Of a DNA stretch of 64,000 nt, positions 46,690-56,028 are shown one piece after another. Source of the DNA: G965225705 sp965225705 (GTDB taxonomy: Bacteria; Pseudomonadota; Alphaproteobacteria; Caulobacterales; Maricaulaceae); contig OZ245325.1 of NCBI GenBank assembly GCA_965225705.1, positions 868,001-932,000 on the forward strand, written 5' to 3'. Numbering within the stretch: the stretch's first letter is position 1; the number at the start of each line of letters is the position of its first letter. Under the pieces are notes generated by a model. That model searched no databases. It saw only the letters and a list, made by a program, of their open reading frames with translations, and had not been told where the DNA came from. The translations under genes and the position numbers were made by a program.

Positions 46690-48777
46690 TCATAAACCGG
46701 AATTTGATGTTCGTCCCTCATACAGCCAGCCTGCACCAAGAGCTAACAGGCCAGCGACAAGAAGGAGGAGGGCAGGCCAGAGAGCCTGCCGTTCCTGTTT
46801 TAAAAGACGCGTTTCCCCGTTTTTGATAAGACCTGCAAAGCTCTGCCCGTAGGTTCTGGCACCGGGGTTCACACGTCTCAGTTCAGGCATAGCGTCAGCC
46901 TGAAGACCTGTGTTAAAAATACGGCCCCCTGTGGTTTCAGCTAGGGAGATAAGTTTGTCAGGGGTAGCTTTCACGTTTTTATATTCCTCCGGATTGCTGG
47001 GATGTTCCGTGATAAAGCGAGACAGATCACCTGACTGAATGCCCCATACTCCGCCATCTTCTGCAGGTATTTTGTCTTTCTGATCAGGTGTGAGGTCAAG
47101 GTCCGCTGTATAATGCCCCGATCCTGTTTGGCGCCAGGGCAGGTCAATATTTTCCCCCCAGGGGGTGGTGATAAGGGCTGGTTGTGGGGAAGGGGAAAGG
47201 CTAAAGCGTTCAAGATGCAGACGCCCTTTTTTGAAGGATCCCAAAAGACGCTCTTCTTCTAATTCCGGCTCTTTCATCAGCCAGTGGACAAGACGTCGAA
47301 ACAGGTTTGAGGACGGCCCACCCCCATCAATACCCCGTGACCAAAGCCAGGCCTGATCAGAGAGCAAAATACCAACCCTGCCCTTGCCCACGCGATCCAA
47401 AATCAAAAGGGGGTGGTCTTCGGCACCTGCCATAAGAACGGTTCCCGAAGATGTTTCTGCTTCAATAAGCCTGGCCCAGCGTCCCCAGGATTGTGATGGT
47501 GCTGTAAAAACGCGTGTTACAGGATGACGCATGCCTGTGTCTGTCAGAGTGGGACGAAAAGGCTTTGTGATGATTTTTCCTGTTGGTCGTGCAGGAAGAA
47601 CAGCCGCTAAAGGGGAGTGATACAGGCTCTCAGACCCTGCATAAGGGGGTCCGGCTGTGACCAAAAGCCCTCCGCCTTTTTCTACATAGCGCGCAATATT
47701 GTCCAGATAAAGCGGGGAGAGAACGCCCCGCAATGGGTAACGGTCAAAGACAATAAGATCAAACTTTTCAATCAGTTGCTGAAAAAGCTGATGGGTAGGG
47801 AAGGGGATGAGAGCAAGCTCTTCACGTCTTGCCATGACACTTTTACCGGGGGGACGTAAAATGGTAAAATGGACAAGATCTGTGGAAGGGTCTGATTTGA
47901 GAAGATTGCGCCAGTCCCGTGATCCGGCATGGGGCTCCCCCGTGATAAGGAGAACGCGGAGGCGATCCTGCACCCCTTCAAGACGAAAACCTGCATGGTT
48001 ATTGATAAGCGTCAGTTCTTCCGGGACGGCATCTACAGAAAGGCTGATATCATGTTCTCCACGATGGGGGAGCTGGATGGGGAAGCTGACTTTTTCTCCA
48101 ATTCTGGCCGTGATCACATGCCTGTCCTGCCCATTAAGGACAAGCGATATCTGTACACTTTCGCCTTCATGACCCGGGTCTTCCACAACAAGGACAAAAT
48201 TTATTGTCTCACCAACAAGTCCAAAGCGCGGGGTGGAGAGCAGGATGAGCCGGCGATCACGTGCTTTGGGATTGCCAGTGATAAAGGCATGAAAGGGCGC
48301 GTTAAGATCCAGCTGATCCGCAAGCCTTCCGCCGTCACGTATTTGTCCGTCTGTCAGAGCCAGAACACCTGCAAGGCGTGTTTTGGGAATCGTGGCCAGG
48401 GCCTGGTTTAAGGATGGCAAAAGGCGTGTGCCATCAGAGCTGTTTGTAAACCGGATTTCAACATGTTCAAGGCCCGGATCCTGCTGGCTAATGTCACGAA
48501 CTTTGCGGAGGAGTTGATCCGCTGCCTCATCACGTTTTTCCAGGGTCATGCTGTCACTTTGATCGATAAGAACAAGAAGCTTGTCCGGAATATCCTCCCT
48601 GTCCTCACGAACAAAGACAGGGTTGAAAAGGGCCAGAAGAAAAGTGCCTGCTGCCAGGGCACGCAAAACAGAACTTTTCATGTTTGAGGACAGGGTAAGA
48701 ACAGGGGTAAGAGCAGCACACCCCCCCAAAATAAGGATCAGCCAGACAGGGATGAGAGGGGAGAAATCAAGACTCAC
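46690..48777 (-). CDS. Large membrane protein with VWA-like and GATase-like domains
   Basis: This 695-residue protein has two N-terminal hydrophobic segments (WLILILGGCAALTPVLTL, VLRALAAGTFLLALFNPVFV). A von Willebrand A-like domain follows, with the metal-site pattern DxSxS in VLIDQSDSMTLEKRDEAA. The second half contains a class I glutamine amidotransferase-like fold (DLIVFDRYPLRGVLSPLYL, YVEKGGGLLVTAGPPYAGSE, VGKGRVGILLSDQAWLWSRG) without an obvious catalytic triad. A transmembrane helix (ALWPALLLLVAGLLALGAGW) lies near the end. It is the last gene of the MoxR operon and overlaps the preceding gene by 4 nt. The operon type is widespread in alphaproteobacteria and its function is not established. 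Confidence 0.8.
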   Translation of the reverse strand: MSLDFSPLIPVWLILILGGCAALTPVLTLSSNMKSSVLRALAAGTFLLALFNPVFVREDREDIPDKLLVLIDQSDSMTLEKRDEAADQLLRKVRDISQQDPGLEHVEIRFTNSSDGTRLLPSLNQALATIPKTRLAGVLALTDGQIRDGGRLADQLDLNAPFHAFITGNPKARDRRLILLSTPRFGLVGETINFVLVVEDPGHEGESVQISLVLNGQDRHVITARIGEKVSFPIQLPHRGEHDISLSVDAVPEELTLINNHAGFRLEGVQDRLRVLLITGEPHAGSRDWRNLLKSDPSTDLVHFTILRPPGKSVMARREELALIPFPTHQLFQQLIEKFDLIVFDRYPLRGVLSPLYLDNIARYVEKGGGLLVTAGPPYAGSESLYHSPLAAVLPARPTGKIITKPFRPTLTDTGMRHPVTRVFTAPSQSWGRWARLIEAETSSGTVLMAGAEDHPLLILDRVGKGRVGILLSDQAWLWSRGIDGGGPSSNLFRRLVHWLMKEPELEEERLLGSFKKGRLHLERFSLSPSPQPALITTPWGENIDLPWRQTGSGHYTADLDLTPDQKDKIPAEDGGVWGIQSGDLSRFITEHPSNPEEYKNVKATPDKLISLAETTGGRIFNTGLQADAMPELRRVNPGARTYGQSFAGLIKNGETRLLKQERQALWPALLLLVAGLLALGAGWLYEGRTSNSGL

Positions 48778-51563
48778 TTTTTATGCTCCAAACGTTTAAG
48801 AAGTTCCGGGGCATGAACCTGATCCGCTTTATAATTCCCTGTCAGAACATACATGGCAAGATTGACCCCAAAACGATGGGCATCTTCATATTGTTGAAAA
48901 TTTTCGTGCCCTAAGGAGACAACGGGCATGCCGTCATCACTGAGCGCCCAGGCCGATGCCCAGTCATTGGGACCAATAAGAAGGCCGGAGATACCATCAA
49001 GCTTATTGTCCTCTGTTTTGGCAGCAATCCAGACATTATTTGATGAAAAACGTCCTGTGAACTGTTTAAGAAGGTAGAAAGATTTATAAAGAACATGGTC
49101 TTTGGAGGGTTTTTCCAAAACAGGGACATCAACTTTATCTAAAAGATTGACAAGGCCCGGATGGGGGGCACCCAGACGCAAAGCTTCACGATCAGCATCC
49201 CGGGTATCAAAGACAATCAGACCTCCACTTTTAAGATAAGCGGAAACTTTTGCTGCTGTTTCAGGGGGCAGAGCCTGCTCCTCTTCTCTGACAGGCCAGT
49301 AAATTAAAGGATAGGGCAGAAGGTTGTCTTTCGAAATATCCAGGCCTCTGGGACTTTCAGGCTCAATACTTGTGCGCCGGGCTATCACACGGCTTAGGCC
49401 CTTAAGGCCGGCCTGACTGACCTGATCAAGCCGTATATCGCCCCGTTTGATATAGGCAAAGCGAAGATGTGTGACTGCATCAGTAAGTGTATGATCGAAG
49501 GGAGCTTCCCGGGCTGGTTTGCGGTTGCCCTGAGCCATGGCAGATTCGGGGAGGATAACAGGTATCATCAGGGCAAAGGCAAACACAGGGGTAAGCCGTG
49601 CTATCATGCCCTGAAGGCGTCCGGACATGATAAAGCTTACAAAGCCATCAAACAGCAGAAGAAGAAAGGCCAGAAACAGAAAAATACCTGCCAGAGGGCG
49701 TGGAGGTTGGGCCCCAAACTTTTTTTCTTCAAGACCGGAAAGGCCGTTTGGCAGGGCCTTTAAACGAGACCCAGGTTGAAGAACATTCAGTGCAAGGCGT
49801 CCTGTTGGTCCCTCATAAAGGCCGGGGGGGGAATCTGGTCCTGAAGGCACATTTTTTAAGACGTTGTCTCTGGATATATTCATCTTTTCAGAGGTAAAGT
49901 CCGGGGGGCTCAGCTGACCAAAAGCATCCAGGGTTTGCGTGAGAGTATAGGTTTCCCTGACTGTGTTTTGGGAAGAAGATGGTTCCATTATGTCTGCTTC
50001 CCCGGGGGTATTATGGCGTGCATAGCTCAAAACCCGTTGAAGCATATCAACAAAAAGACCGTGTAGGGGAAGATCTGACCAGTTGGGCTGGGGTGCGATA
50101 TGGAAGAAAACGACACGGCCTTTGCCAAAGGGTGCTGAGGTCACAAGGGGGGTGCCATCCTCCAGACGTGCCCAGATTTTTTTCTCCAAATCTGGTTCTG
50201 GCTGGGTAAGAATTTGACGCCTGACTTTAAGGTTTTGGGGGATTGTAAGGCCTGTAAAAGGGCTTGTTGAGGAAAAAACATCTAAATTCCGGGGTTTATC
50301 CCAGCGCAGAGCCCCTCCTAAATCCCGCCCGGCACTGCGAAGGCGTACGGGAAAGAGGGGACTTGCCTGTTCTGTCAGCTGCGGTGTTGCAAACACAACA
50401 AGAAGACCTCCATCTTCAACATAGGCCTGAAGCTCTTTATCTTTGTCCTGTCTGTAATCTGTCATAAAAAGGGCTGCGGGTGGGTTTTGTAATATATCCT
50501 CAAGCTTCCCCTGTTCCAAATGTGTGTGTGGGGTAAGGGCTTTTTGAAGATAGTAAGATCCGGATAAAAGGGGCCGGGCGGGTGTATCAGGGCTGTCAGA
50601 GACAAGGCCCACACGTGGCCGCCCCCAGGAAGAGTCAACAAGCGTTGTTGCGCCCGCTGAAGCATAGTCTTCAACGCGCAGGACAGAGAGACGGTTGACC
50701 AGTTCAGAGGGTAAAGAAAAAACCAGTCTGGCCATCTCCTGACCTTTCTCAAACCGGACCTGACGCTTTGCAAGGCTTTCCCCGGCACGGTCATAAGCGC
50801 TCACGCCTATACTGCGAGCAGCCTCACTTTTGACCCGTATAAGATTCATCTCAAAGCCCTTATCCGTCAGGCGCGGTGGTATGAGGCCCAGAGGAGCAGT
50901 CTCCGGGGGCGGTGTATAAAGGCGAAGAGACGAAGGGGTGAACGTATCTCGTAAAAACGCAAAGGCTTCCTGAAAAGAGCCATCATCCACGCCATCAGAA
51001 AACCAGACGATCTCTCCGGCCTTATCCCCTTTTTTTATGTCTTTCAGACCAAATTGCATGGCTTTTATTCTGTTGACAGGCCAGGCCTTGGGGTGATGGT
51101 TCTCCAGCCGTTCCTGCGCCTGTTCAGGGGACATCCAAAGAGAGGTCTCATAAGGCGGAGCCGTAAAGAGAAGTGCAACACGTGCCTCAGCCCGCTCTGC
51201 ATTTTGAAGGGAAATGAGGGCTTCATGTGTGAGACGTTCCCAAAGCCCTGCAGCAGCCCAGCCATCATCAATCACTAAAACACGTGCACGCGCTCCGCTG
51301 TCTGGTGTTGGGAACAGGACAGGTTTGGCAAGACCAAGGACAAAAAGTGTGACAATGAGAAGTCTTAAAAGAAGAAGCAGAAGGGGTGTCCGTGCCGGGG
51401 TTTCCTCCTGTGTTATAATCTGATGTAACAGGAAAAAGGGAGGAAAGGCCTGCGTCTTCGGTGGTGGAGGTCTCAGACGTGTGAGCCAATAGAGAAGGGG
51501 CAGGACAAAAAGACCCGTTAACAGCCAGGGTGCGGTAAAACCAAGCGGGCCAGCGGCTATCAT
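48774..51563 (-). CDS. DUF4159 membrane protein with BatA-like N-terminus
   Basis: This 929-residue protein begins with a BatA-type double-transmembrane start (APWLLTGLFVLPLLYWLTRL, LLLLLLRLLIVTLFVLGLAK). A VWA-like domain follows (VLVIDDGWAAAGLW), though its metal-site motif is degenerate. A GATase-like middle contains AYVEDGGLLVVFATPQLTEQ and GKGRVVFFHIAPQPNWSDLP. A further transmembrane segment precedes the C-terminal DUF4159 domain (LTDAVTHLRFAYIKRGDIRL, KSGGLIVFDTRDAD, GLLIGPNDWASAWALSDDGM). It overlaps both neighbours by 4 nt, so translation is coupled. Membrane location is clear; the substrate or partner is unknown. Confidence 0.82.
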   Translation of the reverse strand: MIAAGPLGFTAPWLLTGLFVLPLLYWLTRLRPPPPKTQAFPPFFLLHQIITQEETPARTPLLLLLLRLLIVTLFVLGLAKPVLFPTPDSGARARVLVIDDGWAAAGLWERLTHEALISLQNAERAEARVALLFTAPPYETSLWMSPEQAQERLENHHPKAWPVNRIKAMQFGLKDIKKGDKAGEIVWFSDGVDDGSFQEAFAFLRDTFTPSSLRLYTPPPETAPLGLIPPRLTDKGFEMNLIRVKSEAARSIGVSAYDRAGESLAKRQVRFEKGQEMARLVFSLPSELVNRLSVLRVEDYASAGATTLVDSSWGRPRVGLVSDSPDTPARPLLSGSYYLQKALTPHTHLEQGKLEDILQNPPAALFMTDYRQDKDKELQAYVEDGGLLVVFATPQLTEQASPLFPVRLRSAGRDLGGALRWDKPRNLDVFSSTSPFTGLTIPQNLKVRRQILTQPEPDLEKKIWARLEDGTPLVTSAPFGKGRVVFFHIAPQPNWSDLPLHGLFVDMLQRVLSYARHNTPGEADIMEPSSSQNTVRETYTLTQTLDAFGQLSPPDFTSEKMNISRDNVLKNVPSGPDSPPGLYEGPTGRLALNVLQPGSRLKALPNGLSGLEEKKFGAQPPRPLAGIFLFLAFLLLLFDGFVSFIMSGRLQGMIARLTPVFAFALMIPVILPESAMAQGNRKPAREAPFDHTLTDAVTHLRFAYIKRGDIRLDQVSQAGLKGLSRVIARRTSIEPESPRGLDISKDNLLPYPLIYWPVREEEQALPPETAAKVSAYLKSGGLIVFDTRDADREALRLGAPHPGLVNLLDKVDVPVLEKPSKDHVLYKSFYLLKQFTGRFSSNNVWIAAKTEDNKLDGISGLLIGPNDWASAWALSDDGMPVVSLGHENFQQYEDAHRFGVNLAMYVLTGNYKADQVHAPELLKRLEHKK

Positions 51564-52546
51564 AAAGGCCCCTCCTTTTGATCTTGTGGGACATCTCTGT
51601 CTTTGTGTTGATTATCCATGAAGGGAGAGGGGTCTGTCTTCAAACTTTTTTCCTCAAAATATGCGTATAAACGGGCCAGGGCCTGAGCCACTGGAGCATC
51701 TGTTCTATGGGGAAAATAAAACCAGCCCAAGCCTTGTACCAGCTTTTTGAGCGCTGTTCGGTGATCCCGAAAACGCTGGCGATAGGCCTCACGGATTTTT
51801 TCTGCACGGCCTAAAATACAGGAATCCTGCCCGTTCATGGCTTCAAAGCGAAGGCGACCCCGAAAAGGAAAATTTTCTTCAGCGGGGTCTGTTATATGAA
51901 GGAAAATCCCCCGTATATCTGGCCCCGCCAGTCGGGAGAGTGCTTTCTCCCAAAAATGAAGGGGATCATAGCCATCACTGGCAATAACAAGGTGAGCGCG
52001 CTTTGAGGACGGTGAGGCTTCCAAAAGAGATTTTAGTGTATCCCCTTCTTCTCTGTTTGTGTCAAAAGCGTGTGCTAAAGCTTCAGGGGCAGCTTTTCCT
52101 GTATGTGTCCGCTCCCCTAAAACACCCAAACGTTCCCCCCCACGGGAGAGCACAATCCCAAGGGCTAAGAGTACAACAGAGGCTCTTTCTTTTTTTGAAG
52201 GCAGATGGGGGGATGAGCACCAGGCCATGCCGGCGCGTCCGTCACGCCACATCCATATATTCTCTGCAGCTTCCCACTCATTCTCCCGAACATGAAGGGT
52301 ATCAGAGCGTGCTGAACGCCGCCAGTCAATAACAGAGGGCTTGTCTTCAGGACGATAAGGACGATAATCCCAGAATGTTTCCCCCTGTCCTGCACGTCGC
52401 CGTCCATGCATGCCCTGAAACAGGCTTTCGGCCACTTTTTCTGCTTCAGCCAGCAGAGGAGGAAGCGGAGAGGCCAGATGTTCAGCCTGCTGGCGCGCAG
52501 AAGAATTTTTTGAGGCAGATTTGAAAAAGGGAGGGCTGGTCTTCAT
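51560..52546 (-). CDS. DUF58 protein
   Basis: This 328-residue protein carries the DUF58 signature FWDYRPYRPEDKPSVIDWRR followed by SARSDTLHVRENEWEAAENI, and the family's C-terminal VWA-like half (RAHLVIASDGYDPLHFWEKA). DUF58 proteins regularly accompany MoxR ATPases and VWA proteins and are thought to be their adaptor or substrate. It sits 11 nt after moxR and overlaps the DUF4159 gene by 4 nt. Confidence 0.88.
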   Translation of the reverse strand: MKTSPPFFKSASKNSSARQQAEHLASPLPPLLAEAEKVAESLFQGMHGRRRAGQGETFWDYRPYRPEDKPSVIDWRRSARSDTLHVRENEWEAAENIWMWRDGRAGMAWCSSPHLPSKKERASVVLLALGIVLSRGGERLGVLGERTHTGKAAPEALAHAFDTNREEGDTLKSLLEASPSSKRAHLVIASDGYDPLHFWEKALSRLAGPDIRGIFLHITDPAEENFPFRGRLRFEAMNGQDSCILGRAEKIREAYRQRFRDHRTALKKLVQGLGWFYFPHRTDAPVAQALARLYAYFEEKSLKTDPSPFMDNQHKDRDVPQDQKEGPL

Positions 52547-52557
52547 AACATCATGTC

Positions 52558-53577
52558 CTATTCCAGCATGGTCAGGAGATCAGAAATAAGATTCTCCACC
52601 GTGACGCCTTCTGCACGTGCAGAGAAGTTAAGGGACATACGATGTTTGAGTGCTGCAGGGGCTAAAGCTTTGACATCGTCTACAGAAGGGGCAAGACGCC
52701 CCTGAAGCAGAGCCCTGGCACGTACGCCAAGCATGAGAGCCTGGCCCGCCCGTGGCCCGGGACCAAAGCTTATACTCTCCCGTGCACGGGACCAGGATGA
52801 AGTTTCAGGACGGGCCTCACGTGTCACATGAACAATGGCCTTTAAAACAGATTCACCTACAGGAAGACGTCGCACAAGGGCCTGAGCTTTCATCAGGTGC
52901 TCAGCCTCTAAAAGCTGAGGGGGAGGGGCCAAAGCTTCCCCTGTTGTGGCAATCAGCATGGCACGCTCGTCTTCATGTTGAGGATAAGGCACATCAATCT
53001 GGAACAGAAAACGATCTAACTGTGCCTCGGGTAAGGGGTAGGTTCCTTCATGCTCAAGTGGGTTCTGGGTTGCCAAAACATGAAAAGGATGTGGGAGATC
53101 GCGGCGCTCCCCGGAAATGGTCACATGTGATTCCTGCATAGCCTGCAGAAGGGCTGACTGCGTTCGTGGGCTGGCACGATTGATCTCATCCGCCATCAAG
53201 AGCTGACAGAAAACAGGCCCGGGAATAAAACGAAAAGAACGTTTCCCCTCAGGTGATTCTTCTAAAACTTCTGAACCTAAAATATCAGAGGGCATAAGAT
53301 CAGGCGTAAACTGAATACGTTTGGCCTGAAGTCCCATAACCTGCCCCAAACTTTCGACCAAAAGGGTTTTTGCAAGTCCGGGGGCCCCGACAAGCACAGC
53401 ATGTCCCCCGGACAGGAGCGCAATCAGTGCCAGATCAATGACGGAATTTTGACCAAGAATAATGGTTTTGAGGGCGTTTTGAATCTTGCCAAGATCCTGA
53501 TGAAGCTCTTTGACCTCTGCCTCAAGGATACGGGCGTCCTCATCAGCATTTTGAAAAGGAGGAGGGGAAGGCATCAT
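52558..53577 (-). CDS. MoxR-family AAA+ ATPase
   Basis: This 339-residue MoxR ATPase has Walker A GAPGLAKT, the MoxR insertion with RIQFTPDLMPSDILG, Walker B LLMADEINRASPRTQSALLQ, sensor 1 VLATQNPLEHEGTYPLPEAQ and a C-terminal lid with RASPR-type arginines. MoxR AAA proteins act as chaperones that insert cofactors or activate VWA-domain partners. It leads the four-gene operon with DUF58 and the two large membrane proteins. Confidence 0.93.
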   Translation of the reverse strand: MMPSPPPFQNADEDARILEAEVKELHQDLGKIQNALKTIILGQNSVIDLALIALLSGGHAVLVGAPGLAKTLLVESLGQVMGLQAKRIQFTPDLMPSDILGSEVLEESPEGKRSFRFIPGPVFCQLLMADEINRASPRTQSALLQAMQESHVTISGERRDLPHPFHVLATQNPLEHEGTYPLPEAQLDRFLFQIDVPYPQHEDERAMLIATTGEALAPPPQLLEAEHLMKAQALVRRLPVGESVLKAIVHVTREARPETSSWSRARESISFGPGPRAGQALMLGVRARALLQGRLAPSVDDVKALAPAALKHRMSLNFSARAEGVTVENLISDLLTMLE

Positions 53578-53732
53578 AATCTATATCTCTTTATACATGC
53601 TTAAACACAGGACAAGACAGCCATGCGTATTTAAAATTTTTTTGTCTGTCTTTCATACTTTACCTCCTTTCTTATACCAAAGGAGAAAAGGAGACAGCTC
53701 TTTTTTCTAAGGAGAGAGTTTTATTTCAGCTC

Positions 53733-53771
53733 TAAAAAGAAAAAAGGGTGGTGACTTCTGTCACCACCCTT
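53733..53771 (-). terminator. Strong groEL terminator
   Basis: On the minus strand, a perfect 12-bp stem AAGGGTGGTGAC / GTCACCACCCTT with an AGAA loop is followed by TTTTCTTTTT. It lies about 60 nt after the groEL stop. Confidence 0.92.
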
Positions 53772-53830
53772 CCGGATTTTATGGTAAATCCTAAGCCCCC
53801 GGGAGGGCATATATTGAAGGTGAGATGGGT

Positions 53831-55477
53831 TTAGAAATCCATACCACCCATGCCACCCATACCACCACCGGGCATAGCAGGGGCGGCTGCGCTTTCTTTT
53901 TTAGGTTTTTCTGCGATGGCAGCTTCTGTGGTCAGAATAAGACTTGAGACAGAAGCAGCATCCTGAAGTGCTGTACGCACAACTTTCATGGGGTCAATAA
54001 TACCAGAATCCACAAGGTTGACGTAAGTTTCTGTCTGTGCATCAAAACCAAAGTTTTCATCTTTGGACTCAAAGACAGTATTGACGACGACAGAGCCTTC
54101 AACACCGGCGTTTTCTGCGATTTGACGTGCCGGTGCTTCCAGTGCTTTCTGAACAATCGCAATACCAGCATTCTGATCATCATTGTCACCTTTAACCGTG
54201 ATGGCTTTGGAGGCCCGCAAAAGGGCTGTTCCACCACCTGCAACAATACCTTCTTCAACCGCAGCACGGGTTGAATTCAGGGCATCATCCACACGGTCTT
54301 TACGCTCTTTCACTTCAATTTCTGTGGCACCACCAACGCGGATAACGGCAACACCGCCAGCCAGTTTGGCAAGACGCTCACGAAGTTTTTCAGCATCATA
54401 ATCAGATGTTGTATCTTCAATTTGCTGACGGATTTGAGCAATACGGGATTCAATATCCGATTTTTTGCCTGCACCATCGACAACGGTGGTGTCGTCTTTG
54501 GTGATGCTCACGCGTTTAGCTGTGCCCAGCATGTCCATGGAGACATTTTCAAGCTTGAGCCCTAAATCCTCAGAAATCACCTGACCACCTGTCAAAATAG
54601 CGATATCTTCAAGCATGGCTTTGCGACGATCACCGAAGCCCGGCGCCTTAACAGCCGCGACTTTCAGGCCACCACGCAATTTGTTGACCACCAGAGTTGC
54701 CAAAGCTTCGCCTTCAATATCTTCAGCAATGATCATAAGTGGCTTGCCAGACTGAACAACGGATTCCAAAACAGGAAGCATAGGCTGAAGAGAAGAAAGT
54801 TTTTTCTCATGAAGCAGGATAAGGGGATCATCCAGCTCAACCTTCATTTTGTCAGGATTGGTGATGAAATAAGGAGACAAATAGCCGCGATCAAACTGCA
54901 TGCCTTCAACAATATCAAGTTCTGTAGCCAGGGATTTGGCTTCTTCTACAGTGATAACACCTTCATTGCCAACTTTATCCATAGCTTTGGCAATCATCTC
55001 ACCAATTTCACGCTCACCATTGGCAGAAAGAGAGCCAACCTGAGCAACTTCACCAGAATTTGTGATTTTTTTGGCTTTGCCCTGAACAGTTCCAATAACA
55101 TCTGCAACGGCTTTATTAATGCCGCGCTTCAGATCCATAGGATTCATGCCAGCAGCAACGCGCTTCATGCCTTCACGGACAATAGCCTGAGCTAAAACAG
55201 TGGCTGTGGTGGTGCCATCACCGGCTTCATCATTGGTTTTGGAAGCCACTTCCCGCAGCATTTGTGCGCCCATATTCTCAAACTTATCTTCCAGCTCAAC
55301 TTCTTTAGCAACAGTCACACCATCTTTTGTGGTGCGTGGTGCGCCAAAGGATTTTTCAATAACAACATTACGACCTTTAGGGCCAAGGGTGACCTTGACT
55401 GCATTGGCGAGAACATCAACGCCTTTGAGCATACGGTCACGGGCATCAGTGGAAAAAGAAACGTCTTTTGCCGCCAT
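53831..55477 (-). CDS. groEL: Chaperonin GroEL
   Basis: This 548-residue 60-kDa chaperonin starts MAAKDVSFSTDARDRMLKGV and carries LGPKGRNVVIEKSFGAPRTT, the ATP-binding GDGTTTATVLAQAI, VKAPGFGDRRKAMLEDIAIL and the flexible Gly-Met tail GGGMGGMGGMDF. It folds client proteins with GroES. A TTAAAGGAGTTTAACC stretch precedes the ATG. It lies 36 nt after groES under the CIRCE operator and ends at a strong terminator. Confidence 0.98.
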   Translation of the reverse strand: MAAKDVSFSTDARDRMLKGVDVLANAVKVTLGPKGRNVVIEKSFGAPRTTKDGVTVAKEVELEDKFENMGAQMLREVASKTNDEAGDGTTTATVLAQAIVREGMKRVAAGMNPMDLKRGINKAVADVIGTVQGKAKKITNSGEVAQVGSLSANGEREIGEMIAKAMDKVGNEGVITVEEAKSLATELDIVEGMQFDRGYLSPYFITNPDKMKVELDDPLILLHEKKLSSLQPMLPVLESVVQSGKPLMIIAEDIEGEALATLVVNKLRGGLKVAAVKAPGFGDRRKAMLEDIAILTGGQVISEDLGLKLENVSMDMLGTAKRVSITKDDTTVVDGAGKKSDIESRIAQIRQQIEDTTSDYDAEKLRERLAKLAGGVAVIRVGGATEIEVKERKDRVDDALNSTRAAVEEGIVAGGGTALLRASKAITVKGDNDDQNAGIAIVQKALEAPARQIAENAGVEGSVVVNTVFESKDENFGFDAQTETYVNLVDSGIIDPMKVVRTALQDAASVSSLILTTEAAIAEKPKKESAAAPAMPGGGMGGMGGMDF

Positions 55478-55513
55478 GGTTAAACTCCTTTAAGTTTTTT
55501 TATGTGAGGGTAA

Positions 55514-55804
55514 TTATTTATCAAGAACACCGAGAATATCGGATTCTTTCATGATAATTCTGTCTTCGCCGCTCAGTTTCACTTCTGTTCCGGACCATTT
55601 GCCAAACAGAATACGATCGCCGGCTTTGACATCAAGCGGAACCAGTTTGCCGCTATCATCACGGCTCCCCGGGCCGACGGCCAAAACTTCACCTTCCTGG
55701 GGTTTTTCTTTGGCAGTGTCAGGAATGATAATACCGCCGCTTGTTTTTTCATCTTCTTCAAGACGCTTGACCAGAACACGGTCATGCAAAGGTCGTAAGT
55801 TCAT
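55514..55804 (-). CDS. groES: Co-chaperonin GroES
   Basis: This 96-residue 10-kDa co-chaperonin contains MNLRPLHDRVLVKRLEEDEK, the mobile loop KTSGGIIIPDTAKEKPQEGE and the C-terminal KESDILGVLDK. It caps the GroEL cavity. First gene of the operon; AGGAGTAACC is the ribosome-binding site. Confidence 0.98.
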   Translation of the reverse strand: MNLRPLHDRVLVKRLEEDEKTSGGIIIPDTAKEKPQEGEVLAVGPGSRDDSGKLVPLDVKAGDRILFGKWSGTEVKLSGEDRIIMKESDILGVLDK

Positions 55805-55859
55805 TTTAGGTTACTCCTGAATTGAAGCTATATGTTTGATATTTAAGATTACAGACGTG

Positions 55860-55886
55860 TTAGCACTCAAAAGGTTTGTCTGCTAA
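55860..55886 (-). promoter_or_regulatory. CIRCE operator (HrcA) of groESL
   Basis: The plus strand reads TTAGCACTC, nine nt (AAAAGGTTT), GTCTGCTAA. The left arm is perfect and the right arm matches 7 of 9 of the consensus GAGTGCTAA. It is 56-82 nt before the groES ATG, the usual place for HrcA repression released by heat shock. hrcA is not in the window. Confidence 0.86.
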
Positions 55887-56028
55887 CACTGTGCGAGATA
55901 GGGAAGAAAAGGGAGAGGTTCAAGGGGTACAGAAGAAAAATTTTCTTTACAATTTTTCTTTCATTGTTCTCATGTGTTTTTTGGCAGGTATCACGCTCAA
56001 AAGAAAATGTTTATGCTAGGGAGAGATT

